NCBI GenBank assembly: GCA_016715625.1
Contig: JADJZU010000040.1
Span: 1 to 9,024 of the forward strand
Origin: Bacteroidota bacterium
GTDB lineage: Bacteria > Bacteroidota > Bacteroidia > Chitinophagales > LD1
Length of the DNA stretch: 9,024 nucleotides
Reading direction: 5' to 3'
The notes under the pieces are model-generated. The model searched no databases and was not told the DNA's origin. It saw nothing but the letters and a program-made list of their open reading frames with translations. Each line of letters starts with the position of its first letter. Position 1 is the first letter of the stretch. Of this stretch, positions 6,598 to 9,024 are shown piece after piece. The position numbers were made by a program, and so were the translations under genes.

Positions 6598-7362
6598 ATG
6601 AAGTTTTCACAAACTCTTATTCAGTTATTGCTCATTTTAGCTTTGAGTTCATGTAAAGTGGCCCAGGTTATATATACAGGGGCATTATCGCAGAACGTGA
6701 ATGAATCGGACAAGTGTTTTTTTTATGAGAACGATACCCTCAAGGTTACTTATGTGTTTTGGGATTATAAAGGGCGGATGGCATTTGGTGTTTACAACAA
6801 ATTAGACGTGCCCATCTACATAGATTGGAAGAAATCTTCCTTCATTAACAACACAAAAAAACAAGATTACTACAGTGACCGAGTTGAGAAAAGAACTACA
6901 AGCGTGACGTCTGCTTACAGCAATAATCTTAATATAAATTGGAGCAATCTTTTCGGCCCTACAGCCGTGGGTGTTACTATTGGCAACGAGGTTTCGGAGC
7001 GAGAGGAACGAGTAACGTTTATCCCGCCACGTTCTTACATAACCCGAACAAGTTTTGAGATACTAAAAGATGGAACACATTTTACATTGGCTGGCGCAGA
7101 AGAGAAAAGTGTACCTTTTCCAGACGATACCAGCAGATATTTTAAATCTTATGTTGTTAAGATTGATGACAAGTCTCCAACTTTCATTTTCAGAAACTTT
7201 CTAACTTATTCTGTAAAGGAAACTTTTGAACGGGAACAGTATGTTAGTAATGAGTTTTATATACGAAAAGTGATGACAATAAAACAAGGCATTTTTGACA
7301 AGTATGCTTTTTCAAGTGAGAAGAGATTCTACATTGATCAAATCAATAAATCTGATTTATAG
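6598..7362 (+). CDS. Hypothetical lipoprotein
   Basis: A 254-residue protein with a clear type II signal peptide: MKFSQ, a Leu/Ile-rich core, then L16-S-S-C19 as lipobox, so it should be acylated at C19 and membrane-anchored. No characterised domain is recognised. Visible features are a polar, aromatic-rich mature part with alternating pattern suggestive of beta structure, VPIYIDWKKSSFI (71-83) and a charged REERVTFIPPRSYI (135-148). I have an impression of similar IDWxxS...IPPxSYI sequences in other Bacteroidota but cannot name a family. The ATG at 6598 is preferred to an in-frame GTG at 6559, because the longer form would bury the signal peptide behind 13 extra residues. The gene is much more AT-rich than its neighbours (16 and 18 G+C of 60 in rows 7141-7200 and 7201-7260, against 39 of 60 at 7801-7860), which may mean transfer or weak codon selection. 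Confidence 0.75.
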   Translation: MKFSQTLIQLLLILALSSCKVAQVIYTGALSQNVNESDKCFFYENDTLKVTYVFWDYKGRMAFGVYNKLDVPIYIDWKKSSFINNTKKQDYYSDRVEKRTTSVTSAYSNNLNINWSNLFGPTAVGVTIGNEVSEREERVTFIPPRSYITRTSFEILKDGTHFTLAGAEEKSVPFPDDTSRYFKSYVVKIDDKSPTFIFRNFLTYSVKETFEREQYVSNEFYIRKVMTIKQGIFDKYAFSSEKRFYIDQINKSDL

Positions 7363-7408
7363 GCGTCTGCTATTAAAGATTTTTACATCGTTAATTGACA
7401 ATCCTTCC

Positions 7409-7416
7409 TAGTTTTG
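7409..7416 (+). promoter_or_regulatory. -7 box of the rhomboid operon
   Basis: TAGTTTTG is an exact match to TAnnTTTG and ends 5 nt before the ATG at 7422, the same spacing as for porZ and the lipoprotein gene. A -33 element is not clear; a T run at 7380-7384 is about 24 nt away. It supports 7422 as the start, because a start at the in-frame TTG 7395 would place the box inside the gene. Confidence 0.5.
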
Positions 7417-7421
7417 CTGCC

Positions 7422-8180
7422 ATGCATTTAGACACGCGCAGCATCACCTTCAACATTATTGCTATTAATGTTTTGTTATTTGCCGTCAGTTGGCTTTATC
7501 CGGCTATTGGCAACTATCTGGAACTGCATTACCTCTTTAACCGTCATGGCTATGTGGAGCAATTGCTGGGCAACCCCGATCTGGCAGCGGCTTATCCGGC
7601 TGTGGCTTCGGTGGTGCTTGGTTACGGTATTGATGCGGTTGGCTTTCAACCGGTGCAGCTCATCAGTCATTTGTTTATGCACGGAGGCATCAGCCATATC
7701 TTTTTTAATATGTATGGCGTGTTCATGTTTGGCAGCATACTGGAGCGCGTGTGGGGACCGCAGCGTTTTCTGCTCTTTTATTTTGTCACCGGTTTTGGTG
7801 CAGTGGCGCTCCACATGATGGTGCAGGCGCTCCTGGTCATGCAGGCCACCGGAACCGTAGACCCATCGCTGGCTTTGCTCAACGAGCATCCCGATGCCAT
7901 GGGCACTTATTTTGTAAACACGGTGGGCGCATCGGGTGCCGTGTTTGGTTTGCTGGCGGGCTTTGCCATGCTGTTTCCCAACACCGAGCTCATGATGTTG
8001 TTTATTCCGTTTCCTATTAAGGCCAAATATTTTGTGGGCGTCTATGTGCTGATTGAATTGTATTTGGGCGTGGCCATGTATGGTGGCGATAATGTGGCTC
8101 ACTTTGCCCACCTGGGCGGAGCGCTCTTTGGGTTTATTCTTGTAAAAATCTGGAACAAAAACCGCCATACGCTGTATTAA
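7422..8180 (+). CDS. Rhomboid family intramembrane serine protease (first of tandem pair)
   Basis: A 252-residue polytopic inner-membrane protease that would cleave single-pass membrane proteins within or near the bilayer; its substrates are unknown. The rhomboid core is complete: HLFMHGGISHIFFN (H83, H87, H92, N96; H92 and N96 correspond to the oxyanion-region His/Asn of E. coli GlpG), the catalytic GASG with S171, and FAHLGG with H230 as the dyad histidine. About six membrane helices are visible. The region between the second and third core helices carries a hydrophilic insertion (about residues 141-165). ATG 7422 is chosen over the in-frame TTG 7395 because an exact TAnnTTTG box lies in between. 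The next rhomboid begins 4 nt after the stop, so the two are co-transcribed. The gene is GC-rich, unlike the lipoprotein gene before it. Confidence 0.9.
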   Translation: MHLDTRSITFNIIAINVLLFAVSWLYPAIGNYLELHYLFNRHGYVEQLLGNPDLAAAYPAVASVVLGYGIDAVGFQPVQLISHLFMHGGISHIFFNMYGVFMFGSILERVWGPQRFLLFYFVTGFGAVALHMMVQALLVMQATGTVDPSLALLNEHPDAMGTYFVNTVGASGAVFGLLAGFAMLFPNTELMMLFIPFPIKAKYFVGVYVLIELYLGVAMYGGDNVAHFAHLGGALFGFILVKIWNKNRHTLY

Positions 8181-8184
8181 GATT

Positions 8185-8904
8185 ATGCTCACTGCGTCTT
8201 TGGCCGATGATCTGAAACACCAGCTGCGCTATGGCAACATAGTGATGAAGTTGATTGTGCTGAATGCAGCCGTATTTTTGGCGTATTCTCTTTTCTTCCT
8301 GTTCGATTTTTTTTCGCAGAACAATCATACCGTTTCCTTTATTGCCCAATGGTTTTATGCCCCCAGCAGTTGGACGCAGTCGTTGTATAAACCCTGGACT
8401 TTATTTACCCATCAATTTTTTCACCTCGGTATCTTTCATCTGCTGTTTAACATGCTTTGGCTCTATTGGTTTGGCGAAGTGTTTGTGCTTTACCTGAACG
8501 AAAAAAGAGTGGTGCCGCTCTATCTCTTGGGTGGAGTAGGCGGTTGGCTGGTGTATGCATTGGCGTATCATCTGGTGCCGGTACTGCAGCCGGCAGCGGA
8601 AGGGTCGCTCCTGGCAGGGGCCTCTGCGTCCATTATGGCTATTGCCTTTGCTGCTGCTGCGCTTCACCCACAGCATAAGTTTAATCTGTTGCTGTTTGGT
8701 GAGGTTCCCATTTTATACGTAGCGCTGGGCGGTTTGCTTATAGACCTGCTCAATATTCCACGTGGAGGTGCCGGCACTTATTTTGCGCACCTGGGCGGAG
8801 CGCTGGTAGGTTATGGCTACATCCTGCTGCTACGGGCCGGTGCCGACGTATTTTTAAGCCCATCGTTTTCCGGAACAAATGTAAACCCGCCTGTTTCAGG
8901 CTGA
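8185..8904 (+). CDS. Rhomboid family intramembrane serine protease (second of pair), tail probably frameshifted
   Basis: The open frame gives 239 residues. The rhomboid core is present: H76, HLGIFHLLFN (H80, H85, N89), catalytic serine S147 in GASAS, and FAHLGG with H202. The residue after the serine is Ala instead of the usual Gly of GxSG; the Ser/His dyad is intact, so activity is expected. About six membrane helices are visible, with a short N-terminal cytoplasmic part. The frame ends early at TGA 8902-8904, just after the last helix and NVNPPVSG. Related Bacteroidota proteins, as I recall them, continue into a basic tail and an ILDKIS-GY-SL motif. That motif is found downstream at 8956-9024, so the true product is probably longer and runs past the window. 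It follows the first rhomboid by 4 nt and presumably shares its promoter. Confidence 0.85.
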   Translation: MLTASLADDLKHQLRYGNIVMKLIVLNAAVFLAYSLFFLFDFFSQNNHTVSFIAQWFYAPSSWTQSLYKPWTLFTHQFFHLGIFHLLFNMLWLYWFGEVFVLYLNEKRVVPLYLLGGVGGWLVYALAYHLVPVLQPAAEGSLLAGASASIMAIAFAAAALHPQHKFNLLLFGEVPILYVALGGLLIDLLNIPRGGAGTYFAHLGGALVGYGYILLLRAGADVFLSPSFSGTNVNPPVSG

Positions 8905-8922
8905 AAGTTGCGTTACACATAG

Positions 8923-9024
8923 TACCGCTGCGCCGCACGCGGTCCGCAGCAAAAGGCGGCTGATGACCAGCAACGCGTAGACGATATACTCGATAGAGTT
9001 TCTCGCTCCGGATACGATAGCCTT
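8923..9024 (+). pseudogene. Displaced C-terminal tail of the second rhomboid (partial)
   Basis: This stretch is open in the same frame as the second rhomboid but lies beyond stops at 8902-8904 and 8920-8922. From 8956 it reads AADDQQ followed by VDDILDRVSRSGYDSL, matching the conserved cytoplasmic tail of Bacteroidota rhomboids (DxILDKIS-x-SGYxSL), and it is cut by the window edge. Between the stops, another frame gives a basic linker (LKVALHIVPLRRTRSAAK) that ends at TGA 8961-8963. One lost base near 8890-8904 and one gained base near 8951-8960 would join body, linker and tail. Only the tail motif is firm; the linker path is inference. Confidence 0.6.

Noticed and set aside
7395..7421. Upstream TTG start for the first rhomboid
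   Set aside because: An exact TAnnTTTG box at 7409-7416 lies inside the extension, and ATG 7422 gives a normal rhomboid N-terminus.
7476..8192. 238-codon antisense open frame opposite the first rhomboid
   Set aside because: His/Gln-rich composition typical of a shadow of membrane-protein codons; the plus strand carries all rhomboid catalytic motifs.

Overview
The window reads as chromosomal DNA of a Bacteroidota (Bacteroidetes) bacterium. The indicators are a PorZ-type protein of the type IX secretion system (T9SS) with a C-terminal T9SS sorting domain, a RecO of the Bacteroidota type, a tandem pair of rhomboid proteases of the kind common in that phylum, and -7 boxes resembling the phylum's TAnnTTTG promoter element. 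No mobile element, tRNA, rRNA or CRISPR array is visible.

Layout. Positions 1-63 (minus strand) hold the first 21 codons of a protein that looks like isoleucyl-tRNA synthetase and runs off the left edge. A 99-bp divergent intergenic region separates it from porZ (163-2490, plus). porZ is complete in content from signal peptide to sorting domain, but its frame is broken twice by single-base indels that cancel (about -1 at 558-561, +1 at 1998-2001). Its stop codon interlocks with that of a convergent two-gene minus-strand operon (5753 to 2487). This operon encodes two paralogous polytopic membrane proteins with a GT-C-glycosyltransferase-like layout and a shared C-terminal soluble domain. A 31-bp divergent spacer leads to recO (5785-6504, plus, GTG start). 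Then come an AT-rich, unrecognised lipoprotein gene (6598-7362, plus) and a two-gene rhomboid operon (7422-8180 and 8185-8904, plus). The second rhomboid appears to lose its conserved C-terminal tail to another pair of frame changes. The tail reappears, in the original frame, at the right edge (8956-9024).

How the genes relate. PorZ belongs to the outer-membrane attachment complex that supplies anionic lipopolysaccharide for anchoring T9SS cargo. The two GT-C-like proteins next to it could make or modify a glycan or lipid-linked sugar, but only their position suggests a link to PorZ. RecO is a housekeeping recombination mediator. The rhomboids are intramembrane serine proteases with intact Ser/His residues.

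Nothing here is a clear new defence or mobile system. The best second-look items are the repeated compensating indels, the apparent leaderless starts (a -7-like box exactly 5 nt before three start codons), the tandem GT-C-like pair, and the orphan lipoprotein.
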